DNA of 52,308 nt from CAZFER01 sp964517495 (GTDB lineage Bacteria; Hinthialibacterota; Hinthialibacteria; Hinthialibacterales; Hinthialibacteraceae): assembly GCA_964517495.1 (NCBI GenBank), contig CAZFER010000045.1, forward strand, positions 1 through 52,308. Reading direction: 5' to 3'. Every line of letters begins with the position of its first letter. Position 1 is the first letter of the stretch. A program made the translations under genes and the position numbers. The notes beneath the pieces were generated by a model. It did not search any database, was not told the DNA's origin, and saw nothing but the letters and a program-made list of their open reading frames with translations. Below are positions 1-7,646 of this stretch, one piece after another.

Positions 1-50
1 GCAGCTGACTGTTAATCAGCGGGTCGCTGGTTCGAGTCCAGCCGGGGGAG
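1..50 (+). tRNA. tRNA-Asn (GTT), 3' part only
   Basis: The window opens inside a tRNA. A perfect 5-bp anticodon stem (GCTGA/TCAGC, 4-20) encloses the loop CTGTTAA, giving anticodon GTT (11-13). The T arm GCTGG-TTCGAGT-CCAGC (26-42), the 3' acceptor strand CGGGGGA and discriminator G (50) follow. CCA is not encoded. The D arm and 5' acceptor strand lie outside the window. Confidence 0.93.
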
Positions 51-60
51 CTTAAATTAT

Positions 61-87
61 AACCGCCAACTCTGGCGGTTTTTGTTT
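61..87 (+). terminator. Intrinsic terminator after tRNA-Asn
   Basis: An 8-bp perfect stem (AACCGCCA/TGGCGGTT) with an ACTC loop is followed directly by TTTGTTT. It sits 10 nt after the tRNA end, so it very likely terminates the tRNA transcript. Confidence 0.85.
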
Positions 88-94
88 AACGCGA

Positions 95-122
95 AACCCC
101 GACGGGACAACCGGTCGGGGTT
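95..122. other. Second GC-rich hairpin after tRNA-Asn
   Basis: The inverted repeat AACCCCGAC/GTCGGGGTT (9 bp, 10-nt loop) lies just after the tRNA terminator. It has no T-run on either side, so it is not a classical terminator. It could be a back-up hairpin or the edge of an old insertion at the tRNA. Confidence 0.5.
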
Positions 123-351
123 CCGTCGTTTCTGTTTGAGTGACGCGGGGTTACGCTGTTCGGTACATCTGCCCTGATTCTCCATTCCGAGACGTTCCTT
201 CCGGGGTGAGAAACGAACCGGACCTTTTGCGTTCGATGTCCGCGATTATCCCCTCCTAATTCTCCGTTTCTCCATGTCCAGATTCCCGCTGGTTAACAGG
301 TCGATGGCCTCAGGTGAACCCGCCTCGACGGTTTTCGAACACATCCGGTAG

Positions 352-477
352 ATATCTGTCGCATGCCGGAGCGATAAGGCAAAGGCCATCGTTGAAGCGG
401 AAAAACACGAGATAACCCTTTATGAAAAATACCGCGACTACTACAGCTATGGTGTTTATATTGCGAGAAAGGTCTGA
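352..477 (+). pseudogene. C-terminal remnant of a class I methyltransferase
   Basis: An open stretch without a start codon encodes a tail with the motif EITLYEKYRDYYSYG followed by YIARKV and a stop. This Y-x-K-Y-x-D-Y-Y-x-Y pattern resembles, from memory, the C-termini of some SAM-dependent methyltransferases. An in-frame TAG lies just upstream (349-351) and no methyltransferase core motif is found before it, so only a tail survives. An intact methyltransferase gene follows about 80 nt downstream, which fits decay of a former methyltransferase cluster. The assignment rests on a short motif and is tentative. Confidence 0.42.
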
Positions 478-559
478 AAATTCATGAAAAGACCATAGAG
501 AAAAAGACCTGAGAATATGGAATCGAACGAGTACATTGAGAGCACACACTGATTGCAAT

Positions 560-1237
560 ATGCACATGAAGGATATGGCATGCCCTTTATGCCGCAATGC
601 GGGTAATTGGGTCTCGGGAACTGAATTCCTCCTGTGCAGTGAGTGTAAGGGGTTCTTTCGTCACGTCCGGCATTTGCCGGGCCTTGAACAGGAAAAGGCC
701 CGGTATGAAACCCATAACAACGATGTGAATGATCCCGGGTACCAGGCGTTCGTTTCGCCCATCGTTTCAGCCGTTTTGAGAGATTTTACACCGAATCATT
801 CGGGGCTGGATTTCGGGGCCGGTACCGGGCCGGTAATCTCGAAACTTTTGCGTGAAAAGGGTTTCCACATTGTGCAATACGACCCCTTTTTCCACAACCA
901 TGCGGCTTTGCTCGAAGATAGCTACGATTATATCGTTTGTTGTGAGGTGATTGAACATTTTCACTCGCCGAACAAGGAATTCCAACTGCTGAAGCGCCTC
1001 TTGAAGCCAGAGGGCCGGCTATACTGCATGACCTGCCTATACAGTCCTGGAATGGAATTTGGTGACTGGTACTACATAAAAGATCCCACCCATGTGTTTC
1101 TGTATCAGCCGGCAACCCTGGAATGGATAAGGCGAAATCATGGGTTTTCTTCCTGCATCATACAGGGCAGACTGGTCACACTGGCGAGTCCGCCAGAAAA
1201 GTGGGCCAACGCCGCTTCCAGCTCACCGGGGGCCTGA
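560..1237 (+). CDS. Class I SAM-dependent methyltransferase with N-terminal Cys cluster
   Basis: The protein has a small N-terminal Cys cluster (CPLC, then CSEC about 19 residues later) that looks like a zinc knuckle. A Rossmann methyltransferase domain follows: the SAM-binding motif I is LDFGAGTGP, an acidic motif II sits near QYDPFF, and CCEVIEHFHSP with LLKRLLKPEGRLY gives the typical post-motif region. The family transfers a methyl group from SAM, often to sugars, lipids or small metabolites; the substrate cannot be read here. The frame is open from a TTG at 536; ATG codons at 560, 566 and 575 are all possible and none has a strong ribosome site. I chose 560, and any of these starts keeps the Cys cluster. 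The gene stands alone between degraded genes and ends in tandem TGA codons. Confidence 0.78.
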   Translation: MHMKDMACPLCRNAGNWVSGTEFLLCSECKGFFRHVRHLPGLEQEKARYETHNNDVNDPGYQAFVSPIVSAVLRDFTPNHSGLDFGAGTGPVISKLLREKGFHIVQYDPFFHNHAALLEDSYDYIVCCEVIEHFHSPNKEFQLLKRLLKPEGRLYCMTCLYSPGMEFGDWYYIKDPTHVFLYQPATLEWIRRNHGFSSCIIQGRLVTLASPPEKWANAASSSPGA

Positions 1238-1367
1238 TGATTAGACATTTCCGATAAGCAGGGATATTGGAACGAGCTCAAATCTGTCTCCTCGGGCAGC
1301 TCGCCGGCGATTCGTTGGGAAGCTTGGTCGTATTTCAGCCGCCCGATGCGCACTACAGGAAAGGCGG

Positions 1368-1559
1368 ATGTCACTCATTGCTGTAATTGGAATAGCGGTT
1401 GGCCTGGCCATGGATGCCACAGCCGTCGCCACCAGCATCTTGCTTGGGCGCGTCAATCGTTTCGCATTCCATTTCGGCTTGTTTCAGGCGGCGATGCCGG
1501 TTGTTGGATGGTTTGCAGGCCGTGGTATGAGTGCGTATAACGAAAGCTGGGACCACTGA
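1368..1559 (+). pseudogene. mntP: mntP manganese efflux pump, truncated
   Basis: The ATG at 1368 opens a frame with the MntP signature: IGIAVGLAMDATAVATS (first helix with the conserved MDA), then FGLFQAAMPVVGWFAG (second helix). MntP is an inner-membrane Mn(II) exporter of about 185-190 residues; only about 63 remain. The frame ends at ...SWDH followed by TGA, exactly where the family normally continues DHW, so a TGG-to-TGA nonsense change is the simplest explanation. The downstream bases do not continue the family, so the rest of the gene is gone. No clear yybP-ykoY riboswitch is visible in the 130 nt upstream. Confidence 0.72.
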
Positions 1560-1608
1560 GTGTTTGCATAACCGAACCGGCCACATCATTCATCCCTCTC
1601 AATCTACC

Positions 1609-2174
1609 TTATTCCTGTATTATATAGTACAATGAGTTGTCTTCTGCCGGATCATCAAATATTTTCGGATTGAGTTCTGGATTGGCTGCAATATTTCCAA
1701 TGCCTACGCGGCCGATAGGATGCCTTCCTCCCTTGAAGTAGTTCCGAATAGCGAAACGTGCAGACGGAAGCATCCCGGCTGGATCAAGAATCGCTATTGC
1801 CAGAATATATTCCCCTTCTTTGACAGTATCAGGAATTCGGAAACTACCCCTTTCTGTGTATGTCCGTGGTTTCTGATCATATGTCTGCTTCGCTTCATTC
1901 CAGCGGACTCCGGGCAACCACCTCCGGATATCGACATCCTTGAACGTATCACTCCATATAATTCTTCTGGTATTTGGGTCCAGCAAACTAAGTTCAACCG
2001 GCCAACGATAGTAAAAGGGGGTAGAGCCTGTATTACAATCCTTGAAAGTGACAGAAAACTTTTCTGGGTGTTTTCTCCATCTCCATCTTGTGCCAGGAGG
2101 AGAGGGGTTAAAAAAAGCGGGACAAGCAGGATAACAAAAATATACTTTTTGATAATTGACCGCAGATAGAACAT
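1609..2174 (-). pseudogene. Secreted DUF4832-like domain protein, frameshifted
   Basis: A good ribosome site (GGAG, 8 nt before ATG at 2174) starts a clear signal peptide: MFYLRSIIKKYIF, a hydrophobic leucine-rich core, then LLAQDGDG. After about 40 codons this frame becomes meaningless. The neighbouring frame carries a recognisable beta-sandwich: YYRWPVELSLLDPNTRR, FKDVDIRRWLPG, GEYILAIAILDPAGMLPSA and YFKGGRHPIGRVGIG. This resembles the C-terminal part of DUF4832-type proteins of secreted glycosidase-like families. Joining the frames needs one single-base indel near the AAAAGTTTTC run (about 2057-2065 on this strand). It could also be a sequencing error. The joined protein would be about 190 residues, with no room for a catalytic barrel. 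Confidence 0.62.
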
Positions 2175-2295
2175 TTATTATCTCCACCATAGCGACATGA
2201 ATTTTGTGAAATATCTTTGAGTCAGGGCTGAATGCGATCTGCCTCGTCATCATAAACGGTGGCATTTCAACTCAATACTAAAATTAGAAACATAA

Positions 2296-2356
2296 GCACT
2301 AAATTCATTAGATGTCTCTTTTTTGTATATTTTTAGTGCACTTCTTATCGAGAAGT
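2296..2356. other. Inverted repeats in the gap after the propeller gene
   Basis: Two small inverted repeats fill this gap: GCACTAAA (2296-2303) with TTTAGTGC (2332-2339), and ACTTCT (2340-2345) with AGAAGT (2351-2356). Neither is followed by a strong T-run on the strand of the adjacent gene, so terminator function is only possible. Confidence 0.35.
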
Positions 2357-2364
2357 CAAAAAAC

Positions 2365-4326
2365 TCATCTTGAGTTCGAGGTTTGGGAGGCGTCTTCTGC
2401 TGGTGGCGTCCAGTGGTAGATCAGGTTTTTGGCTCGTGCGTTTTCTTCGACTATGACCAAATAGGTTCCATCCTCACGCTGGATGGCTTGGAGTCCATGT
2501 GTCATATCGACCCAACCGCTACCGCCGCCCACTTCAGGGCCGGGACGCATAAAACCCATATACTCCCCATCTTCTATGCGGTAAACGCTAACCATGGCGG
2601 GTATCCCATCTGTCGGTTTGACCTGCACCGTGAAAACATAGTCACCCGCAACATGAAATGACTTCGGGTAGAGGCCGTCTTGATCTCTTGGAAACTCATC
2701 GATTCGCCAGCGGAAAACCGGCTCATTCGTGGTCCAACCGTCGTAACGCTCCAGGATTGAACCCATCAATCCCCATGAGGGAGCGGGTTTCTCTTCGGTA
2801 TACCCTGAAATATACAGTGTATCTGTCTCTGGAATGTAATGCACACGGGATACTTCCGTGAAATGGCCGGGACGTTCGAAAGTTTCCGGCTCATCAAGGT
2901 TAAAGGTTGGGGCGCCTTCATCGTGCCATCCAGTAAAACGATAGCGTTGAATACTGTTTTCTGGAGCGTCACCTCTCCATAAGTCGCCTTGCGCATCCAC
3001 CTGCAGCGCCCACCCGCTATCGATTGGGCGACCGAGGTAATAAGAAATTTGGCTGGGAGCATTTTCAAAGGCGAACAATTCGATACGGTTGGCTTGCTGC
3101 GGAATGGTGTACAACAATCGCTTCCCATCGAGATATCGAAGAAAAGCGGAACCGGTTCGCCCTTCGAGCCTGGGATCATCAGGGTAGGCGATTGCGTCTA
3201 CAGTGATGGCTTTGGTACGCCAACCTTCGCCCGGCGTAGCGTCTGGGTCGAACTCGATGATCTCATCCATGCCATACAGAACGGTTCCATCGCTCTTGGG
3301 ATCGAACCCATAGACGTCGCAAAAGGCATGCGATTCGACTTGCCAGCGCAAATTGCCTTCTGGATCGAAGGAGCGGATGGTTGTGCCTGCGCCTTGGATA
3401 TTAATGCAAAGCGCCACGTAGAGATTGCCTTCACTGTCTAACCCGGCGCCGCGCAATCCATACAGCTTATCGGGTTCCACAATTCCTGGCGTATCAGCCC
3501 GCAACCCGCCATGTTGGCCAAACCGTTTGACCAACTGCGGTCCTTCGTCCATCTTGAAAAACAACACTTGCTGAGGGGCGCCGTCGTCGCAAACCAGCAA
3601 ACGGCCATCTGGTGCTAAAGCCAGCGCGGAAGGCTTTTCTGCCTCAGTAATTCGACCGGGCATCAATTCTCCATCCAAAGAACGCTGCACAATTCGTTCA
3701 CCTTCAATGAGCCATAGTGACTTCCCAGAAGGTTCGATGGCAACCCCCAAAACTTCTTCAGCGTCAAATGAACCCTGCACGCTCAAATCGGCAGTGGATC
3801 GTAACTCGACAACGCCATCCTTACGCGCCAAGACCAAAAGATCGCCGCGTGCGTCCATTGCTCGCGTCTCTTCGGCCTCTGCCTGGTCTACATACATGCC
3901 GGAATTTATATCGGGGGGAGACCAACGGAAACGCAGCAACTCGCCTTTGGTGTTCACCAGAAAGATATATTCGCCCTCAGCGGCAACGACTTCGTTGGCG
4001 GTTCCCCATCCCCAGGCGCTATGTCCGCCGCTTCCATTATATTGTTGAAGCAAGAATTTATTGGGCCGCCCTTCACGATAAAGACCGATGCAACGCCCCG
4101 CTTCGTCCCAGACGGAAGCGGTCATCACGGTTCCATCCGGCGTGACGTCGATTGCGGCGATCATATTTTGCACCCATAGCCCTTCGCCGTTGGGTCCGGC
4201 GCCTTCAAATGTGTTGCCTACCCAGGTGGTGTGGTACGTTCCTGGAATATCCGCGAACGCCTGAATAGGCGCGCATAACGATGAAAACAAACTTATAATC
4301 ATTGCAACAGGGAACGACTTTAACAT
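2365..4326 (-). CDS. Secreted beta-propeller (NHL/SMP-30-like) protein
   Basis: About 653 residues. The start is the ATG at 4326 with AGGAG 8 nt upstream; a TTG directly before it is in frame but worse spaced. The signal peptide runs MLKSFPVAMIISLFSSLCAP to about IQAFA. The rest is beta-rich with repeated blade-like units such as DVTPDGTVMTASVWDEAG, GRLLVCDDGAP and GLDSEGNLYVALC, typical of NHL/SMP-30-like propellers. No catalytic signature or membrane anchor is seen, so it probably binds or senses a ligand outside the cytoplasm. It is divergent from the neighbouring glycosidase genes, which suggests a role in the same polysaccharide programme; this is inference. Its leader and first about 20 codons have a decayed copy at 12167-12268. 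Confidence 0.75.
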   Translation of the reverse strand: MLKSFPVAMIISLFSSLCAPIQAFADIPGTYHTTWVGNTFEGAGPNGEGLWVQNMIAAIDVTPDGTVMTASVWDEAGRCIGLYREGRPNKFLLQQYNGSGGHSAWGWGTANEVVAAEGEYIFLVNTKGELLRFRWSPPDINSGMYVDQAEAEETRAMDARGDLLVLARKDGVVELRSTADLSVQGSFDAEEVLGVAIEPSGKSLWLIEGERIVQRSLDGELMPGRITEAEKPSALALAPDGRLLVCDDGAPQQVLFFKMDEGPQLVKRFGQHGGLRADTPGIVEPDKLYGLRGAGLDSEGNLYVALCINIQGAGTTIRSFDPEGNLRWQVESHAFCDVYGFDPKSDGTVLYGMDEIIEFDPDATPGEGWRTKAITVDAIAYPDDPRLEGRTGSAFLRYLDGKRLLYTIPQQANRIELFAFENAPSQISYYLGRPIDSGWALQVDAQGDLWRGDAPENSIQRYRFTGWHDEGAPTFNLDEPETFERPGHFTEVSRVHYIPETDTLYISGYTEEKPAPSWGLMGSILERYDGWTTNEPVFRWRIDEFPRDQDGLYPKSFHVAGDYVFTVQVKPTDGIPAMVSVYRIEDGEYMGFMRPGPEVGGGSGWVDMTHGLQAIQREDGTYLVIVEENARAKNLIYHWTPPAEDASQTSNSR

Positions 4327-4366
4327 CAATGAATCTCCTAATTAGATAGTCTTGATTGGTAGTTAA
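4264..4366 (-). repeat. Leader/signal-peptide repeat, functional copy
   Basis: On the minus strand, the leader of the propeller gene and its first about 20 codons match the plus strand at 12167-12268. Eighteen bases (4349-4366) are identical, then the copies stay similar through ATTCATTGATGTTAAAGT and the signal peptide (MLKSFPVAMIISLFSSL against MLKFFHVALIIGLISSL). This copy keeps its AGGAG ribosome site. Confidence 0.75.
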
Positions 4367-4402
4367 TGCTAGCATGACTTTATTATAGAACAGACAATCA
4401 AG

Positions 4403-4408
4403 TATAAT
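4403..4408 (+). promoter_or_regulatory. Consensus -10 box before the terminator hairpin
   Basis: A perfect TATAAT lies in the divergent gap between the propeller and glycosidase genes. The -35 region is poor (TTATTA/TTTATT at 17-18 nt). Transcription from here would begin almost at the terminator hairpin that follows. Confidence 0.35.
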
Positions 4409-4413
4409 AGGAG

Positions 4414-4456
4414 AAGCCATAACTCTCTGAACTATTGAGGGTTATGGCTTTTGTTT
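4414..4456 (+). terminator. Strong intrinsic terminator in a divergent gap
   Basis: A 10-bp perfect stem AAGCCATAAC/GTTATGGCTT is extended by CTC/GAG in the loop and followed by TTGTTTTT. It points rightward, but no rightward gene lies upstream; the neighbour is transcribed leftward. It may be an attenuator in the leader of the glycosidase gene or a relic of a lost gene. The frame of the glycosidase remains open through its distal arm. Confidence 0.72.
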
Positions 4457-4647
4457 TTGCCAATCCTTTTGAGGGGCAGATGACAATTGCTGCGGCCCTT
4501 TCATCGCAAACGTTACGAGCTGAAAATACACATACAGAAAGGAATAATATGAAAATCAAATGGAGATATTTTTGGGGATGCGAGGATTTAAAGTTTGCAA
4601 TCCATCATTGCGTTATACAGCCAGGTTCACGCCTAGCCGAAGGCGTC

Positions 4648-5955
4648 ATGAAATGGCAGTGCTATTGTTACGTCCTCGCACTCCTCCTAATGATTTCTGT
4701 GGTATCTGCTGCGGACACACAGACCGTCAAGATCGATTTGAACGCGGAGCACCAGACGATTGTCTCTAACGGCATAAATCTGGAAGGCTTTCACCGCCGA
4801 GGTGGCGACAATGTACTGCCGTCGAAATTCAAGGTTATGTTGGACGATCTGGCTGATGACCTCGTGCGTGTAGGAATGCCTCTCTCCGAGTGGGAACCGG
4901 AGAACGACGATGGGCAGGCCAATCATTTCGAATGGAGCGGCTTTCGTGATACAGGGGCCGTGACGAACTCGTTTGTCCGCCTGCAAACCTTCCAGGAACG
5001 TGGTTCGCGGGTGTGGCTCGCCGTCTGGGACGTGGCCGACTGGCTTGTAATGAATCCGGAGAAAGACGCCCAGCGGCGAATTAACGATCTGGACGAATTT
5101 GCCGAGGCCATCACTGCATATCTACTTCGTGCTCGAGATCACTATGACGTAGAGCCGGCGTACATCTCGATAAACGAACCCTCAATTGCTACTGAAAACG
5201 GCTGGGGCGGATATCAGATCGCACTCACACCCGATGAGCACGCCACATTAATTCGAAAGACCGGAGAGCGTTTGGATGCGAATGGATTCGGGACGAAGTG
5301 GCTCATCGCCGTACACAAGACGTATCCCTCCGAACTGGACCATGCGAAACATGTACTCAATGCGCCGGGCGTCCGGCAACATATTGGTGGATTCGATTTT
5401 CATGGATACTGGTTTCAATCAGGAAACGACGCAGAACTGGACGCCTGGGGTAAATGGGCCGCTTCGACGGACCTGCCGTCCTTTTGTGGCGAGTGCGATT
5501 ACGATAACCAGTTCTGGAAGCGTGAGAGCAGGGCTGATTGGTCTCATGCTATCGAATCCGGGAAGTTGCTTCACAAGGTTTATTCGCTCGCGCGCACGGC
5601 GGGTACGCTGGTGTGGTACGATGATGCGCCGAACGAACGTAGACCTTATCGATATGCTGCCCGACATTTCCATGATCTACTCACACCAGGGAGCACACTC
5701 GTACAGGCCGAATCGGACTCGCCGAACGTTCTGGCTATCGCGGCAAAGGGGCCAGCCAAGAACCGCCTGGCCATCATTCTTCAGAATATTTCGGACGTGA
5801 AGGTGATGGTGCGGATTGAAGGCATACCGAACATGCCGATGAACTGGATTCGTTCATCGTCGGAGAGCTTTTATCAGACGCAACCGGCGCAGCAGGGAGA
5901 GGAAATGATTGTAACGTTAGATCCGCGCAGCATCAACAGCTTTTATACGAAGTGA
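4648..5955 (+). CDS. Secreted GH30-like glycoside hydrolase
   Basis: From the ATG at 4648 the protein is about 435 residues with signal peptide MKWQCYCYVLALLLMISVVS-AADT. The (beta/alpha)8 barrel carries a likely acid/base Glu in YISINEPSIATENGWGG and a likely nucleophile Glu in LPSFCGECDYDNQFW, arranged as in clan GH-A (COG5520/GH30-like O-glycosyl hydrolases). A beta-domain follows (TLVQAESDSPNVLAIA, LAIILQN). It should cleave a polysaccharide in the periplasm or outside the cell; the substrate is unknown. The start is uncertain. The frame is open from 4435, and an ATG at 4549 has the best ribosome site (AAAGGA, about 6 nt), but that would put 33 non-signal residues before the signal peptide. 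The ribosome site at 4648 is only GAAGG with short spacing. Confidence 0.75.
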   Translation: MKWQCYCYVLALLLMISVVSAADTQTVKIDLNAEHQTIVSNGINLEGFHRRGGDNVLPSKFKVMLDDLADDLVRVGMPLSEWEPENDDGQANHFEWSGFRDTGAVTNSFVRLQTFQERGSRVWLAVWDVADWLVMNPEKDAQRRINDLDEFAEAITAYLLRARDHYDVEPAYISINEPSIATENGWGGYQIALTPDEHATLIRKTGERLDANGFGTKWLIAVHKTYPSELDHAKHVLNAPGVRQHIGGFDFHGYWFQSGNDAELDAWGKWAASTDLPSFCGECDYDNQFWKRESRADWSHAIESGKLLHKVYSLARTAGTLVWYDDAPNERRPYRYAARHFHDLLTPGSTLVQAESDSPNVLAIAAKGPAKNRLAIILQNISDVKVMVRIEGIPNMPMNWIRSSSESFYQTQPAQQGEEMIVTLDPRSINSFYTK

Positions 5956-6047
5956 GACACGGCGAGAACGTCTCAATCTATTAAAGTATACGGATCACCT
6001 CCGCAAGGGTATGATGTAATATGAATTTTCGAAAGGAAAGTCTAATT

Positions 6048-7580
6048 ATGTTTCAAAATTGGTCATGCGTTTTTCAAACTGTTGGAAAGATGGTTACCCT
6101 CTTAACAGTGTTGGGAGTTGGTGTATTTGCCTTCGCTGAAGAAGGCAACCTTATTCAGCCTTATACAGATAACCCTCACTATCTCGCCTGGAATGGCACG
6201 CCCATCATCGCTTTAGGAGCCACGGGCTATCATAGTTGGACTCCTATTAGCCGTCCGGAGACAATTGATTTTCATGCGCAATTAAACCGGTTGGCGCAAG
6301 TAATTGATGAGGTTGACAGCCCCCATGTTAAAGGATTTGTACGCTGCCTGCCCTATGACCCGATGAACCATCTTCACGATGGTGATGTCGCAAGAGTTCT
6401 GCAGCCATGGGATAAAAACGAAGATGGCCGTTACGACTTAACCCGGTTTTCGCCGGAATGGGAAGAACGCCTGCGCGATTACCTGCAAACCGCTTTAGAA
6501 CACGAATTGGTTGTTTCGCTTGAAGTGTGGGACGACTGGTCGATCACGCGAGGCATTGACGGGGCTTATGACCCCGGCGAAAACGCAGGCTGGAACGCCC
6601 ATCCTTTCAATCCTAAAAATAACGTGAATTATGATGAATCCGTGTTGCCAGCAACCACCAGCGCATGCAATGCCCCGTTTTATAGCACCATCCCCGCAAA
6701 AGAAAACATCAAACCCGTTCTTGAATTGCAAAAGCATTATGTCGAACATTTGCTGACCATCGCCGCCGATTATCCCAACGTTATGATTAACGTTTCCAAC
6801 GAAAGCCGCGCCCATGTCGATTGGAGCCGCTTTTGGGCGGAGTATATTCGCGAAGAACGATCTGTGGATATGATGATTGGCGAAATGCCTTCAACCCGCC
6901 GGGATAATGATAATGGACAATGCGACTCGGTGTTAAGCCCGATGACCTTGGCAACCGATGAGCGATACGATTATGTGGATATTGCCCAAGCGGTTTCGGG
7001 GCATGGGCTGGGTTCACCCCAACAGCAAGCCATCGAGGGTGGAAGGCGCATTTTCAAATACCGGCAGGCCATGACCGAGTCCGGAACGATAAAACCGCTG
7101 GTCACTTCAAAAGATTACACCCGTTCCCCCGGTGGGGGCGACATGGTGCTGTGGGGCCGGTTTGTGGGCGGCTGCGCGGCATCGCGTTTTCATCGGCCGG
7201 CCGGCAACCATCCCGAATCAGTGGTTGATTTCCAACATGAAGCGGTTGGGCGACTTGGCGCGCTTGCCGCCAAAATCCCTTTTTGGCGTATGCACCCTGA
7301 CCCCGATTTGGTGCAAAAATTGCCTGAAGGGGCCGGAGCGAATGCACTACTTGAGCCAAATAGACGCGTTGTTGTACAACTTATTTGGGGCGAAGAAAGC
7401 GCGATAAGTAAAGAGATTTGTATAGAAGTCCCGACAGGGACATGGGAAGTCCGCTTCATCAACCCTGAAACCGGCGAAGAACTGCGGCACGTTGAAGCCC
7501 AAGCCGATGACGATGGTTTGATGCTGGAAATCAATGAAAATTTACAACACGTTATTCTCGATTTGGCAAAGAAATCTTAA
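6048..7580 (+). CDS. Secreted GH-A-like TIM-barrel protein, paralogue 1
   Basis: The start is ATG 6048, placed by AAAGGAAAG 7 nt upstream; an in-frame ATG at 6021 lacks a site. About 510 residues with a signal peptide ending near GVFAFA-EEGN. The mature protein opens with LIQPYTDNPHYLAWNGTP, the family hallmark, followed by a barrel with LVVSLEVWDDW, AHPFNPKNNVNY, and NVMINVSNESRAH, where Asn-Glu fits the clan GH-A acid/base position. GGCAASRFHRP and a C-terminal beta-domain (GTWEVRFINPETGEEL) follow. The family is related to DUF4038/apiosidase-like hydrolases. This is the first and most divergent of four tandem paralogues. I do not see a convincing nucleophile Glu at the usual strand-7 place. 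Confidence 0.7.
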   Translation: MFQNWSCVFQTVGKMVTLLTVLGVGVFAFAEEGNLIQPYTDNPHYLAWNGTPIIALGATGYHSWTPISRPETIDFHAQLNRLAQVIDEVDSPHVKGFVRCLPYDPMNHLHDGDVARVLQPWDKNEDGRYDLTRFSPEWEERLRDYLQTALEHELVVSLEVWDDWSITRGIDGAYDPGENAGWNAHPFNPKNNVNYDESVLPATTSACNAPFYSTIPAKENIKPVLELQKHYVEHLLTIAADYPNVMINVSNESRAHVDWSRFWAEYIREERSVDMMIGEMPSTRRDNDNGQCDSVLSPMTLATDERYDYVDIAQAVSGHGLGSPQQQAIEGGRRIFKYRQAMTESGTIKPLVTSKDYTRSPGGGDMVLWGRFVGGCAASRFHRPAGNHPESVVDFQHEAVGRLGALAAKIPFWRMHPDPDLVQKLPEGAGANALLEPNRRVVVQLIWGEESAISKEICIEVPTGTWEVRFINPETGEELRHVEAQADDDGLMLEINENLQHVILDLAKKS

Positions 7581-7646
7581 CCTTGTCGAGGATGGGCAGT
7601 GTGAGGCATTCTGTATGACAATTGTATCGTAAAGGAGATATACATC

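Noticed and set aside
1238..1367. A yybP-ykoY manganese riboswitch before mntP
   Set aside because: The region has GC-rich patches but I cannot find the conserved loop sequences of that riboswitch.
1794..2050. A 126-residue protein on the minus strand continuing the signal peptide frame
   Set aside because: After about 40 codons it overlaps the conserved DUF4832-like frame and shows no family features itself; it is better explained as a frameshift.
2383..3441. Several plus-strand frames opposite the propeller gene
   Set aside because: They are short, have no ribosome sites and lack any family features; the minus-strand gene explains the region.
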